A stretch of DNA of 34,071 nt. It comes from Clostridiales bacterium. GTDB lineage: Bacteria; Bacillota_A; Clostridia; Oscillospirales; Oscillospiraceae. This document shows, piece by piece, positions 1-8,362 of this stretch; position 1 is the stretch's first letter, and each line of letters opens with the position of its first letter. The position numbers and the translations under genes are program-made. Where the stretch lies: contig JAAVHY010000050.1 of NCBI GenBank assembly GCA_014799485.1, forward strand, positions 1-34,071, read 5' to 3'. The notes beneath the pieces are model-generated. The model was not told the origin of the DNA, ran no database searches, and saw only the letters and a program-made list of their open reading frames with translations.

Positions 1-336
<336 letters not shown>

Positions 337-350
337 AAATCAATGTAAAA

Positions 351-394
351 GACTCCCCCATCCGCGGCGCGGATGGGGGAGTCTTTTATTTTTT
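351..394 (+). terminator. Rho-independent terminator of eno
   Basis: A 15-bp perfect stem (351-365 pairing with 369-383) with a GGC loop is followed by TTTTATTTTTT. It closes the enolase transcription unit and marks the left boundary of the phage cluster. Confidence 0.93.
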
Positions 395-456
395 GCCTTG
401 CACCGGGACGGACAACAAAACGGGCGATTGAGAGACGGGCCGTGAGGAGGTTTGGA

Positions 457-777
457 ATGGGTACGCAGGAAAAATCGGAAGAGCGGAAAATCAGGCAGGA
501 GCTGGTGGCCTATCTGCGCAAGCTGGCGAAGTGGAAGAACAACGACGTGGTGAAGCTGGCCTTTTTGGAGCCGGAAAATGTGGACCGGGTGGATGAGCTG
601 GACCTTACCGGGGTGGTGGAGCTGAAGCGGAACGCCAACGGCACCTTCGAGGCCAAGTTCGTGGACAAGGTGCGGGTGCTGGCCATGCTGCGGGAGCTGA
701 TGGAGGAGCGCCGGGATGGGGCGCTGAAGGACTTTTTGGACGGGCTTTACCAGAGGACGGACGGCGATGAGGAGTGA
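457..777 (+). CDS. Phage terminase small subunit (XtmA-like)
   Basis: 106 residues, starting at the ATG at 457, which has GAGGAGG at 444-450. An upstream ATG at 373 in the same frame lies inside the eno terminator and is not a credible start. The C-terminal half (VVELKRNANGTFEAKFVDK then VRVLAMLRELM) matches the C-terminal module of PBSX-type small terminases, which bind the packaging site and recruit the large subunit. The usual N-terminal HTH domain (about 120 residues) is absent or very short, so this looks like a truncated or minimal small subunit. Its stop overlaps the GTG start of the large subunit (GTGA), implying translational coupling. The family is inferred from the C-terminal pattern and position. 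Confidence 0.72.
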   Translation: MGTQEKSEERKIRQELVAYLRKLAKWKNNDVVKLAFLEPENVDRVDELDLTGVVELKRNANGTFEAKFVDKVRVLAMLRELMEERRDGALKDFLDGLYQRTDGDEE

Positions 778-2009
778 GGCGGCTTTCGTTTTCACCCAAA
801 CAGCAAAGGGTGATGGAGTGGTGGCGGGAAGGGGAGTTTGACGCTGCCATCTGCGACGGCGCGGTGCGGTCGGGCAAGACCTTTGCCTTGGGCGTCTCCT
901 TCTTTTTGTGGGCCATGACCTGCTTCCAGCGGCAGAGGTTCGGGCTGTGCGCCGCCTCCATCAACGGGGCGCGGCGGAACCTGCTCACACAGGTCCGGCC
1001 TGTGCTGGAGGGGCTGGGGTTCCGATGGACGGAAAAGGTCAGCCGGAACGAGGTCGTCCTGCGGGGCGGAGGGCGGGAAAACGTGTTCTACCTCTACGGA
1101 GGGCGGGACGAGGGGAGCGCCGCCGCCATCCAGGGGGTGACGCTGGCCGGGGTGCTGCTGGACGAGGCGGCGCTGATGCCCCGCTCCTTTGTGGAGCAGG
1201 CCTGCGCCCGGTGCTCGGTACGGGGCGGGAAGATCTGGTTCTCCTGCAACCCGGCCGGGCCGGAGCACTGGTTCTATAAGGAGTGGATACAAAAGGCGCG
1301 GGAAAAAAGGGCGCTGTATCTGCGCTTTACCATGGAGGACAACCCGGCGCTGTCCCCAGAGGTGCGGGAAAAGTATGAGCGGATGTTCCGGGGATGCTTT
1401 TACCGGCGGTATGTGCTGGGGGAGTGGGTGGCGGCGGAAGGGCTGGTGTACGACTTTTTCGACGGGTCGGCGATGCCCGAAGCGCCGGACGGGCCCTTTG
1501 CCAGATGGCGGATCTCCTGCGACTACGGCACCCGGAACCCGGCGTCCTTTGGGCTGTGGGGGGAGAAGGACGGGGTCTGGTACAGAGTATCGGAATATTA
1601 CTACGACGCCCGGGCGGAGGGACGGCAGAAAACGGACGGGGAATATGTGCGCGATCTGGCGGGGCTGGCGGGGGACCGTTGCATTGAAACGGTCATCGTT
1701 GATCCGTCGGCGGCCAGCTTTATCGAGGCGCTGAGAAGAGAGGGCTGGACGGTGCGGAAGGCGGACAACCGGGTGCTGGAGGGCATCCGGCGCACGGCGC
1801 AGGCGCTGAGATCCGGGGAGATCGTCATATGCAGGGGCTGCGAGGCCGCGGCCCGGGAGTTTGCCCTGTACTGCTGGGAGAACGACGGGGGGCAGGACAG
1901 GGTGAGGAAGGAGCACGACCACGCCATGGACGACATCCGCTATTTCGTGATGGCGCTGGCCGAAGGCGGCGGGAGCGCGGCCAGGTTTGTGGAGAGAAGG
2001 GCGTTTTGA
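774..2009 (+). CDS. Phage terminase large subunit (PBSX/XtmB family)
   Basis: 411-residue packaging ATPase-nuclease that would pump DNA into the prohead. Walker A is GAVRSGKT at residues 29-36 and Walker B GVLLDE at 126-131. The C-terminal RNase H-like nuclease has candidate acidic residues D250 (ISCDYGTRNP), D310 (VIVDPSAAS) and the D382/D386/D387 group in DHAMDDIRYF. Full family length and intact motifs argue against simple decay. The GTG start overlaps the small-subunit stop. The gene is followed directly by a copy of the dispersed repeat instead of the next coding sequence. Confidence 0.95.
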   Translation: MRRLSFSPKQQRVMEWWREGEFDAAICDGAVRSGKTFALGVSFFLWAMTCFQRQRFGLCAASINGARRNLLTQVRPVLEGLGFRWTEKVSRNEVVLRGGGRENVFYLYGGRDEGSAAAIQGVTLAGVLLDEAALMPRSFVEQACARCSVRGGKIWFSCNPAGPEHWFYKEWIQKAREKRALYLRFTMEDNPALSPEVREKYERMFRGCFYRRYVLGEWVAAEGLVYDFFDGSAMPEAPDGPFARWRISCDYGTRNPASFGLWGEKDGVWYRVSEYYYDARAEGRQKTDGEYVRDLAGLAGDRCIETVIVDPSAASFIEALRREGWTVRKADNRVLEGIRRTAQALRSGEIVICRGCEAAAREFALYCWENDGGQDRVRKEHDHAMDDIRYFVMALAEGGGSAARFVERRAF

Positions 2010-2012
2010 AAG

Positions 2013-2055
2013 GAAGCGCGGAGCCGTGCGTCGCGAACAGGCGCAGCGTGACAAT
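2013..2055 (+). repeat. Dispersed GC-rich post-stop repeat, copy 1
   Basis: 43 bases starting 4 bases after the terminase stop. It matches 15243-15285 at 41 of 43 positions, and its last 33 bases match the minus strand at 33740-33772 with two differences. It can form a hairpin GCGCG-gagc-CGTGC and then GCG-aacagg-CGC. No protein is encoded. Its conserved end is GGCGCAGCGTGACAAT. Confidence 0.8.
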
Positions 2056-2075
2056 GCAGATGCGAGATAATGACG

Positions 2076-2098
2076 AGAAATTCCCGAAAGGGATTTCT
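2076..2098 (+). other. Leader hairpin with GAAA tetraloop before the head genes
   Basis: AGAAATTCCC (2076-2085), loop GAAA, then GGGATTTCT (2090-2098) form a stem with one bulged base. It is followed by an AT-rich stretch (2099-2110) and the Shine-Dalgarno of the decoration gene. It may be an mRNA-processing or stability element for the highly expressed capsid genes. A weak TATAAA at 2100 is present, but no good -35 is visible. Confidence 0.4.
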
Positions 2099-2132
2099 AT
2101 ATAAATATTTCATCAACGAGAGGAGAATGGGC

Positions 2133-2480
2133 ATGGATATCTGTTTTGAGGGCGTAGGCCAGGTGGCCGCCACCTTCCGGGTGGAGGGCGAGGTCCAGCC
2201 GGGTATGGCGGTGGCCCTTACCGGCAGCGGCACCGTGGGCCCGGGCAGTGACGGCGGCGCACCCTGCGGCGTGGTGCTGGGCGGTGCGCGGCACGGCGCG
2301 GCCGCCGTGCAGATCGGCGGCGCGGCCAAGGTGGGGTACACCGGTACGGCCCCCAAGGCGGGCTGGCAGGGGCTGGCCCTGGACGGCAAGGGCGGCGTCA
2401 AGGCCGTGGCCAGCGGCGGGCTGAACTGCCTGGTGCTGGCGGTGGACGAGGACGAGAAGTCCGCCATCGTGAAACTCTAA
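2133..2480 (+). CDS. Small putative capsid decoration/cement protein
   Basis: 115 residues, starting at ATG 2133 with AGGAG at 2121-2125 (7-base spacing). The in-frame ATG at 2127 is too close to that Shine-Dalgarno. The protein is Gly/Ala/Val-rich with a predicted beta-strand pattern (GEVQPGMAVALTGSGTV, GCVVLGG-like and VQIGGAAKVGYTG segments). This resembles DUF2190-type capsid cement proteins that sit just upstream of major capsid genes. It has no signal peptide or membrane segment. The role is inferred from position between terminase and capsid plus composition; the fold assignment is tentative. Confidence 0.6.
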   Translation: MDICFEGVGQVAATFRVEGEVQPGMAVALTGSGTVGPGSDGGAPCGVVLGGARHGAAAVQIGGAAKVGYTGTAPKAGWQGLALDGKGGVKAVASGGLNCLVLAVDEDEKSAIVKL

Positions 2481-2504
2481 ACGGGCGAAAGGGAGGAAAT
2501 TGTT

Positions 2505-3515
2505 ATGGCGCAGAGGTTCGATAATTTGAAGCTGGAAAAGGGGATGTACCACGAGGCGGGGAAGTCCTTTACCCAGGTGCTGGAAAAGCTGGACCCCAGC
2601 GAGCAGTACCGGGGCACCGCCCTGGAGGGGCTGGACGCCTACCAGCGGCAGCTCAAACGGTTCGACATCCGGGTGAAGGGCGCGGGCTCCGACCTGGTGG
2701 ACAAGTTTTTCTCCACCAGCCAGTCGGCGGTGCTGTTCCCCGAGTACATCGCCCGGGCGGTGAAGGTGGGCATGGAGGAGGCCAACATCCTGCCCGACAT
2801 TACCGCCACCGAGACCCTCATCGAAGGGATGGACTACCGCTCCATCACCTCCGTGCCCGAGGATGAGAAGCAGCTCAAACAGGTGGCCGAGGGCGCGGCC
2901 ATCCCCCAGACCACGGTGCGCACCCGGGACAGCCTGGTGAAGCTCCACAAGCGGGGCAGGATGCTGGTGGCCTCCTACGAGGCCATCCGGTTCCAGAAGC
3001 TGGACCTGTTCTCCGTCACCCTGCGCCAGATCGGCGCCCAGATCGGCCGGATGCACCTGGAGGACGCCATCAATGTCATCCTCGACGGCGACGGCAACGA
3101 CAACGCGGCCCAGGAGAGCGCCGTGGCCAAGGCGGGTACGCTGACTTATGAGGATCTGCTGGCCTTCTGGAACAGCTTCGAGCCCTACCAGCTCAACACC
3201 CTGCTGGTGGGCACCGACACCATGCCCAAGCTGCTGGGCATGAGCCAGATGCAGGACGCCGCGGCGGGCCTGGACTTCCACGGCACCGGCAAGCTCATCA
3301 CCCCCATGGGCGCCAAGGTGCTGCGCACCTCCGCCGTGCCCGCGGGCAAGATCATCGGCCTGGACAAAAACTACGCCCTGGAGATGGTTAAGGCCGGCGA
3401 CGTGATGGTGGAGTACGACAAGATCATCGACCGCCAGCTGGAGCGGGCCGCCATCACCACCATCTCCGGCTACGCCAAGATCTTTGAGGACGCCAGCCGG
3501 GTGCTGACTGTCTGA
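2505..3515 (+). CDS. Phage major capsid protein (HK97-fold, PBSX XkdG-like)
   Basis: 336 residues. The ATG at 2505 follows GGGAGGAAATTGTT. The N-terminal segment (to about residue 60) has the charged, possibly scaffold-like character of these capsids. A central region with FPEYIARAVKVGMEEANILPDI, DYRSITSVPEDEKQLKQVAEG and later RGRMLVASYEAIRF is typical of a group of clostridial phage major capsids. Length and position fit. There is no obvious mutation. Its stop shares a base with the portal start (TGATG). The presence of an intact head protein next to terminase and portal means the element is not a headless tailocin. Confidence 0.85.
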   Translation: MAQRFDNLKLEKGMYHEAGKSFTQVLEKLDPSEQYRGTALEGLDAYQRQLKRFDIRVKGAGSDLVDKFFSTSQSAVLFPEYIARAVKVGMEEANILPDITATETLIEGMDYRSITSVPEDEKQLKQVAEGAAIPQTTVRTRDSLVKLHKRGRMLVASYEAIRFQKLDLFSVTLRQIGAQIGRMHLEDAINVILDGDGNDNAAQESAVAKAGTLTYEDLLAFWNSFEPYQLNTLLVGTDTMPKLLGMSQMQDAAAGLDFHGTGKLITPMGAKVLRTSAVPAGKIIGLDKNYALEMVKAGDVMVEYDKIIDRQLERAAITTISGYAKIFEDASRVLTV

Positions 3516-4666
3516 TGAGCGGGAAAAAGCGGAACATGGAGCGGGGGGCGGCGGTCGCCGCCGCCCAGCTCCGGGACGCGGGACGGCACCCCTTTACCCA
3601 GCTGGATGGGTATGCGCCACTCCACAACGGGGAGATCGCGCTGTACCGGGCCATCCGGGAGGCGGTGCCCGTGGTGGACGCCGCCATCTGCAAGCTGGTG
3701 CGGCTGTGCGGCGGGGTGTCCGCCGTCTGCCGGGACGAAAAGGCCCAGGAGGGGCTGGACCGTTTCCTGCGCACGGTGCCCGTGGGACGGGGACAGCGGG
3801 GCATCCAGGCGTTCCTCGACCAGTACCTGGACTCTATGCTCACCTGCGGACGGGCGGTGGGCGAGATCGTCCCCAGCCGGGACGGGCGGGATATTGCCGC
3901 CCTGCTGTGCGCCGACGTGAGCCGGGTGGAAATCAAAGAGGGCGACAGCCCGCTGGACTTTGCCCTGTGCGTGCGGGACGGCTGCGGGACCCTGCGGGAG
4001 CCGGAGCGGCAGGAGCTGCTGCTGTTCACCCCCTTCCAGCCCGAGACCTGCGCCCCCTATGGGGTGTCCATGCTGCGCTCCATGCCCTTTTTAGCGGAGA
4101 TCTTCCTGAAAATTTTCCAGGCCATGGGCAAGAACTGGGAGCGGATGGGCAATGTGCGCTTCGCGGTGGTGTGCAAGGGCGAGGACGGCGCTTTGGCCCA
4201 GGAGCGGTGCAATCAGGTGGCCCGGGAGTGGTCCACCGCCATGCAGGCGGGCCGGGACGGGGCCGTGCGGGACTTCGTGTGCGCCGGGGACGTGGACATA
4301 CGGGTCATCGGGGCGGACAACCAGGTGCTGGACAGCGAGGCGCCGGTGCGGCAGATTTTGGAGCAGCTGGTGTCCAAGACGGGCATACCGCCGTTCCTGC
4401 TGGGGCTGAGCTGGTCGTCCACCGAACGGATGAGCTCACAGCAGGCCGACATCATGACCAGCGAGATCGCCGCCATCCGGCGGGGGCTGGAGCCGGTGGT
4501 GGAGCGGGTGTGCGAGCTGTGGCTGCGGCTGCGGGGATACGACGACCATGTGGACATCGACTGGGCGGACGTGAACCTCCAGGACGAGGAGTCGGAGGCC
4601 AAGGCGGCGCTGTACCGGGCCCAGGCATGGGCCATGGAGAAGGAGGATGGGGATGGAGATTTGTAA
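3515..4666 (+). CDS. Phage portal protein
   Basis: 383 residues. The portal is the dodecameric ring at the capsid vertex through which DNA is packaged. Recognisable segments are the helical AIREAVPVVDAAICKLVRLC near residue 50, the central FTPFQPETCAPYGVSMLRSMPF, and KTGIPPFLLGLSWSSTERMSSQQAD near residue 290. The last is a hallmark of phage portal proteins (ligand loop and stem). The C terminus is acidic. The gene overlaps the capsid stop by one base and the next gene by 14-20 bases. Portal after capsid is the reverse of the usual portal-protease-capsid order. Confidence 0.88.
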   Translation: MSGKKRNMERGAAVAAAQLRDAGRHPFTQLDGYAPLHNGEIALYRAIREAVPVVDAAICKLVRLCGGVSAVCRDEKAQEGLDRFLRTVPVGRGQRGIQAFLDQYLDSMLTCGRAVGEIVPSRDGRDIAALLCADVSRVEIKEGDSPLDFALCVRDGCGTLREPERQELLLFTPFQPETCAPYGVSMLRSMPFLAEIFLKIFQAMGKNWERMGNVRFAVVCKGEDGALAQERCNQVAREWSTAMQAGRDGAVRDFVCAGDVDIRVIGADNQVLDSEAPVRQILEQLVSKTGIPPFLLGLSWSSTERMSSQQADIMTSEIAAIRRGLEPVVERVCELWLRLRGYDDHVDIDWADVNLQDEESEAKAALYRAQAWAMEKEDGDGDL

Positions 4667-5522
4667 GGACGCGGCTGTGAAGGGCATCGGCACGCCGGAG
4701 GCGGAGGAGCTGGCCCTCATCAACACGCTGGCCCGGCGGGAGCTGGGGGCGGACGAGGTGTACACCTTTGCCCTGCGGCTGTGCGACAACGACATCGACC
4801 GGGACTTCGAGCAGTTCGACGACGGCACGCTGGACGAGCTGGCCCCCATGTTCGTGGGGGTGTCCGGGGTGTTCGACCACCAGTGGAGCGCAAAGGGGCA
4901 GGCCGCCCGCATTTACCGCGCCGAGGTGGTGGGCGGGGACGGGACGCTCACCGCCGACGGCAGGCCGTACCGCTACCTGAAGGGATGGGCTTATATGATG
5001 CGCACCGGCGAGAACGCCGCCCTCATCGCCGAGATCGACGGCGGCATCAAGCGGGAGGTCAGCGTGGGCTGCGCGGTGGAGAAGGTGCTGTGCTCTGTCT
5101 GCGGCCAGCCGCTGGATGAGTGCCCCCACGAGAAGGGGGAGGAGTACGACGGGCAGGTGTGCCATGGCGTGCTCACCGGGGCCACGGATGTCTACGAGTG
5201 GTCCTTTGTGGCGGTGCCCGCCCAGCGGAAGGCCGGGGTCATCAAGAGCGCGGGCCGGCGGCTGGAGGACGAGGCCCGGCTGGGCCGGAAGTACCTCAAG
5301 AGCCTGCGCCGCGAGATGGTGCGGCTGGCGGGCATCGCCGAGCCGGACGCCGGGCACGCCCTGCTGGAAAAGGTGGCGGGGCGGCTGGACGAGGAGGAGC
5401 TGCTGGGGCTCATCAAGCTGTACCGGGGCAAGGCGGACAAGCTGCTGGGCTCCGGGGTGCAGCTGAGCTACGGCGAGGAGGCCGTGCCGCCCGAGATTGC
5501 GGACGGGGCCTTCCTCATTTAG
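4653..5522 (+). CDS. Prohead protease-like protein (XkdF-like), with a Cys-rich insert
   Basis: 289 residues. The ATG at 4653 has AAGGAGG at 4640-4646 with 6-base spacing; an ATG at 4647 directly abuts the Shine-Dalgarno and is less likely. The N-terminal domain carries TFALRLCDNDIDRDFEQFD, a FDHQWS histidine and REVSVGCAVEKV. This order of a histidine followed by a serine-containing strand is seen in S78/HK97-type prohead proteases. An unusual insert CSVCGQPLDECPH looks like a small metal-binding knuckle. The C-terminal 90 residues are helical and charged (scaffold-like). Maturation of the capsid is the expected role; proteolytic activity is inferred. Confidence 0.68.
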   Translation: MEICKDAAVKGIGTPEAEELALINTLARRELGADEVYTFALRLCDNDIDRDFEQFDDGTLDELAPMFVGVSGVFDHQWSAKGQAARIYRAEVVGGDGTLTADGRPYRYLKGWAYMMRTGENAALIAEIDGGIKREVSVGCAVEKVLCSVCGQPLDECPHEKGEEYDGQVCHGVLTGATDVYEWSFVAVPAQRKAGVIKSAGRRLEDEARLGRKYLKSLRREMVRLAGIAEPDAGHALLEKVAGRLDEEELLGLIKLYRGKADKLLGSGVQLSYGEEAVPPEIADGAFLI

Positions 5523-5534
5523 GGGCGTGAGGAT

Positions 5535-5885
5535 ATGACGGAACAGGTGATGGAGCTGGTGCAGGCGCTGGCCGGCGCGGGACAGGACGAGGATGTGCTG
5601 CGGACGCTGTGCGGCAGCGCCTGCCAGCTGCTGGACCGGCGGCTGAAGGACGGCCTGACGGCGGAGGACTGTGAGGGGGCCTATCCCCTAGCGGCGGCGT
5701 GGCTGGCCATGGACTGGCTGCGGGGCACGCAGGGCCTGGAGGGGATCACGTCCCTGTCGGCGGGGGATATCTCCGTGCGCCGGGAAGGGACGTCGGACGG
5801 CGGGAGGCTGTCTGAGCGGGCCATGGAGCTCATGGCCCCGTTTTTCAAGGACGACGGATTTGTATTCCGGGGGGTGAGCGGTTGA
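5535..5885 (+). CDS. Head-tail connector / DNA-packaging adaptor (YqbG-like)
   Basis: 116 residues, mainly helical. ATG 5535 is preceded by a GGGGCGTGAGG stretch. Length, the sequence DEDVLRTLCGSACQLLDRRLKDGLT and a C-terminal FFKDDGFVFRGV fit the gp6/gp15-like adaptor proteins that extend the portal. It sits directly after the protease-like gene, and its stop overlaps the TTG start of the next gene, as in PBSX-type head-tail junction genes. The family call is positional plus fold-pattern. Confidence 0.65.
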   Translation: MTEQVMELVQALAGAGQDEDVLRTLCGSACQLLDRRLKDGLTAEDCEGAYPLAAAWLAMDWLRGTQGLEGITSLSAGDISVRREGTSDGGRLSERAMELMAPFFKDDGFVFRGVSG

Positions 5886-6217
5886 TCGAGGCGTTTGAGT
5901 GGGTCATCAAGACCTACGGGCAGGAGATGGTGTGCCGCCGGGAGGACGGCACCGAGGCGGGCCGCGGCATGGCCATCGTCCAGCCCATGACGAAGGCGGA
6001 CTGGCAGTATACCGCCGGGGCGCTGGGAAGCTTTTCCCAGGACAAATTCCTGGGGCTGGCGGAGCCGGGACTGCCCCTGGACAAGCTGGGCCCCGGGGGC
6101 TGGCTGGACTGGGGCGGCGGACGGTATGAGGTGATGACCGTGCGGCCCATCTGGGTGGGCGGGCAGGTCACCCACCTGTGGCTGGCCCTGCGGCCCTGCC
6201 CGGAGGACGCGCCGTGA
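5882..6217 (+). CDS. Head-tail stopper / joining protein (XkdH/YqbH-like)
   Basis: 111 residues from a TTG start at 5882 that overlaps the previous stop by four bases (TTGA). The beta-rich sequence (GQEMVCRREDGT, GGWLDWGGGRYEVMTVRPIWV, THLWLALRPCPE) is typical of gp16/FII-like stoppers that close the portal channel and bind the tail. The stop overlaps the GTG of the next gene. Confidence 0.62.
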   Translation: MIEAFEWVIKTYGQEMVCRREDGTEAGRGMAIVQPMTKADWQYTAGALGSFSQDKFLGLAEPGLPLDKLGPGGWLDWGGGRYEVMTVRPIWVGGQVTHLWLALRPCPEDAP

Positions 6218-6717
6218 GCGGGGCGCTGAACGCCCTGCGCTCGGCGGTGGCGGAGCAGCTGCGGCGCAGCGGGGTGGACGCCGTCACGGCCATGGAGAGC
6301 GCGAGGGCAAACCGCTGGCGGAAAGCGGTGGCGGCGGTGTCGCTGACCAAAGTGGTATGTACCCCGGGAGGGTTCCAGGATTACCTGGGGGTGCATACCG
6401 ACCCGGACACGGGGAAGAAGCGGGAGCTCTACGGCCGGGAGATGGAACTCACCCTGTCCGTGGACATCTACGCGCCCAGGGACGGGGGCGAGCGGGCCTG
6501 CCAGCAGGCGGCGGAGGCCGTGGCGGAGACCCTGGTGTGCCAGGGGGCGGCGGGGCTGCCCGTCCTGGAGATGGAGACAGGCCGGGTGGAGTTCCTGGAG
6601 CAAGAGGGGCTGTACCGCCAGCCGGCGTCCTGCCGGTGCAAGGCATGGCTGACAGCCCGGATAGAGGAGGGCGGCGAGACCTTCGCCAACTTTGAAGTGA
6701 GAGGAAGGATGAGATGA
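6214..6717 (+). CDS. Tail completion / terminator protein (XkdJ/YqbJ-like)
   Basis: 167 residues from GTG at 6214, which has GGAGG at 6202-6206 (7-base spacing) and overlaps the preceding TGA. A longer in-frame start at 6178 would run back into the stopper gene and is less likely. The middle carries GKKRELYGREMELTLSVDIYAP and LTARIEEGGETFANFEVRG. This alternating strand pattern, just before the sheath gene, is that of a tail terminator capping the tube and sheath. Its stop overlaps the sheath ATG (ATGA). Confidence 0.6.
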   Translation: MSGALNALRSAVAEQLRRSGVDAVTAMESARANRWRKAVAAVSLTKVVCTPGGFQDYLGVHTDPDTGKKRELYGREMELTLSVDIYAPRDGGERACQQAAEAVAETLVCQGAAGLPVLEMETGRVEFLEQEGLYRQPASCRCKAWLTARIEEGGETFANFEVRGRMR

Positions 6718-7748
6718 GCGCGGTGACCAAGCATGAGAGACCGGGGGTGTATTCCTCCTATGAGGCGTCCAGCCTGACGGCGGCGGCCCTGGGGGGCGGC
6801 AGCGTGGCGGTGGTGGCCGCCCACGACGGCGCGGACGGCAAGGAGAGCTACCAGTGGACCAGCTACAGCAGGGCCGCGGCGGATGTGGGAGACTGCACCC
6901 TCAGCCGGATGGCCCAGCTGGCCATCCGCAACGGGGCGGGCGTGGTGTACGGCGTGCCCGCCGGGGAGGACTACGCCCAGGCACTCGCCACGGTGGCGGC
7001 AATGGAGGATGTGGGCATCGTGGTGTGCGACAGTGCCGAGCTGACAGTGCAGCAGGCGCTGAAAGCCATGGTGCAGGAGTGCTCCGCCGCCCGGCGGGAG
7101 CGCATCGCCGTGGTGGGCGGCGCGGCCGGGGAGAGCGTGGAGCAGCTTGTCGGCCGGGCGGCCCAGCTCAACTGCGAGCGGATGGTGCTGGTGGCCCCCG
7201 GGGCCGGGGACGGCTCCGGCGGGGCCATGTGCGCCGCGGCGGCGGCGGGCGCCATCGCCGGGGGCAGCGACCCCGCCCTGCCCCTGGGGGGCGCGCAGCT
7301 CTATGGCCTGAGCGGGCTGGAGGCCAGCTATGACGACGGGGACATCGACCTGCTGGTGCAGGGGGGAGTCACCCCGCTGGAGACCCTGGCAGGGGCGTGC
7401 TACGTGGTGCGGGGGGTGACCACCCGCACCAAGACCGGCGGGGCGGTGGACGCCACCTGGCGGGAGCTGACCACCATCCTGGTGGTGGACGAGGTGATCC
7501 CCGGCATCCGCAACGCCCTTCGTGCCAAGTTCAGCAGGGCCAAAAACACCACCCAGAGCCGGGGAGCCATCCGCTCCCAGACGGTGATGGAGCTGGAGAA
7601 GCGGGTGGCCCGGGAGATCATCGACAGCTATGAGGACGTGACCGTGTCCGCCCTGGAGGACGACCCCACGGTGTGCTTGGTGGAGTTCGCCTTCACCGTG
7701 GCCCACGGGCTGAACCAGATCTGGCTGTCTGCCCATATTACCGTTTGA
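6714..7748 (+). CDS. Contractile tail sheath protein (XkdK family)
   Basis: 344 residues. The N-terminal segment KHERPGVYSSYEASS is the conserved sheath start (HERPGVYS). The C-terminal domain has TWRELTTILVVDEVIPGIRNALRAKF, TQSRGAIRSQTVMELE and DPTVCLVEFAFTVAHGLNQIWL. These are sheath core strands that donate to neighbouring subunits in the contractile helix. The length is short for a phage sheath but normal for PBSX-type ones. ATG 6714 overlaps the previous stop. It is separated from the tube gene by a 199-base non-coding gap, the largest in the cluster. Confidence 0.93.
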   Translation: MSAVTKHERPGVYSSYEASSLTAAALGGGSVAVVAAHDGADGKESYQWTSYSRAAADVGDCTLSRMAQLAIRNGAGVVYGVPAGEDYAQALATVAAMEDVGIVVCDSAELTVQQALKAMVQECSAARRERIAVVGGAAGESVEQLVGRAAQLNCERMVLVAPGAGDGSGGAMCAAAAAGAIAGGSDPALPLGGAQLYGLSGLEASYDDGDIDLLVQGGVTPLETLAGACYVVRGVTTRTKTGGAVDATWRELTTILVVDEVIPGIRNALRAKFSRAKNTTQSRGAIRSQTVMELEKRVAREIIDSYEDVTVSALEDDPTVCLVEFAFTVAHGLNQIWLSAHITV

Positions 7749-7930
7749 TAGCGCGGAGCAGGCGGCTGTGAGGGAGCTTGGAACGAAGCGAGGCCGAGCG
7801 GAGGGGCGCTGTGTGCCAGTGGCACACGTCCAGCGCCGACCGAGCCAAAGGCGAGAACGTGCGGCGCCCCGCAGACCAGGCCGAGTCGGAGCGAAAGCGG
7901 CCAGGCGGTCAGCCGACTGTGGAGCGTGAA
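7749..7930 (+). repeat. Non-coding GC-rich gap between sheath and tube, with repeat-like motifs and a hairpin
   Basis: No credible coding region. It begins directly after the sheath stop with GCGCGGAGC, the start motif of the dispersed repeat. It contains CGAAGCGAGG (7784-7793), which also occurs in reverse orientation within 33823-33836. A hairpin runs from 7805 to 7837: GGCGCT and GTGTGCC pair with GGCACAC and AGCGCC around the loop AGT, with a 4-base bulge. It could modulate sheath-to-tube expression ratios; there is no U-tract, so it is not a standard terminator. Confidence 0.45.
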
Positions 7931-7947
7931 TACAAGGAGGTCATTAA

Positions 7948-8361
7948 ATGAGCATGAGTATCAACGCGGGCCTGAGCGCCGCGGGGTTCCCCACCAGCTC
8001 CGACATCTGGCTGGAGGTGGACGGGCAGAAGGTGGCGGTGGTGCAGAGCTACAGCTGCAAGGCCACCCGCACCTCCTACTCCGTGGAGGCCTTCGGCGAG
8101 GAGGAGCCGGTGGCCACCGTCCAAGGGCCGCAGAATTACGTCATCCAGCTTACCAGGCTGTATGCCACAGACCAGGCCATCGCCGACGGGCTGGATTTCT
8201 ACAGCCTGAAAAGCTTCTCCCTGGTCATCTGCAAGCCCGACCGAAAGGTGATCTACTCCGACTGCCAGTGGAGCGAGATCCAGGAGGAGGGCAAGCTGGG
8301 CCAGATGGTGGCGGAAAAGCTCACCCTGGTGGCCAAGGGCCGGATGGAGACGGCGGCGTAA
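7948..8361 (+). CDS. Tail tube protein (XkdM family)
   Basis: 137 residues. ATG 7948 has the strong AAGGAGG at 7934-7940. The opening (MSMSINAGLSAAGFPTSSDI) is followed by WLEVDGQKVAVVQSYSCKAT and YVIQLTRLYATDQAIADGLDFYSLKSFSLVICKP. This is the beta-barrel pattern of contractile-phage inner tube proteins that stack as hexamers inside the sheath. Position after the sheath supports it. Confidence 0.86.
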   Translation: MSMSINAGLSAAGFPTSSDIWLEVDGQKVAVVQSYSCKATRTSYSVEAFGEEEPVATVQGPQNYVIQLTRLYATDQAIADGLDFYSLKSFSLVICKPDRKVIYSDCQWSEIQEEGKLGQMVAEKLTLVAKGRMETAA

Positions 8362-8362
8362 T

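Noticed and set aside
373..456. Upstream extension of the terminase small subunit to ATG 373
   Set aside because: This ATG is inside the eno terminator stem, has no Shine-Dalgarno and would add residues unlike the family.
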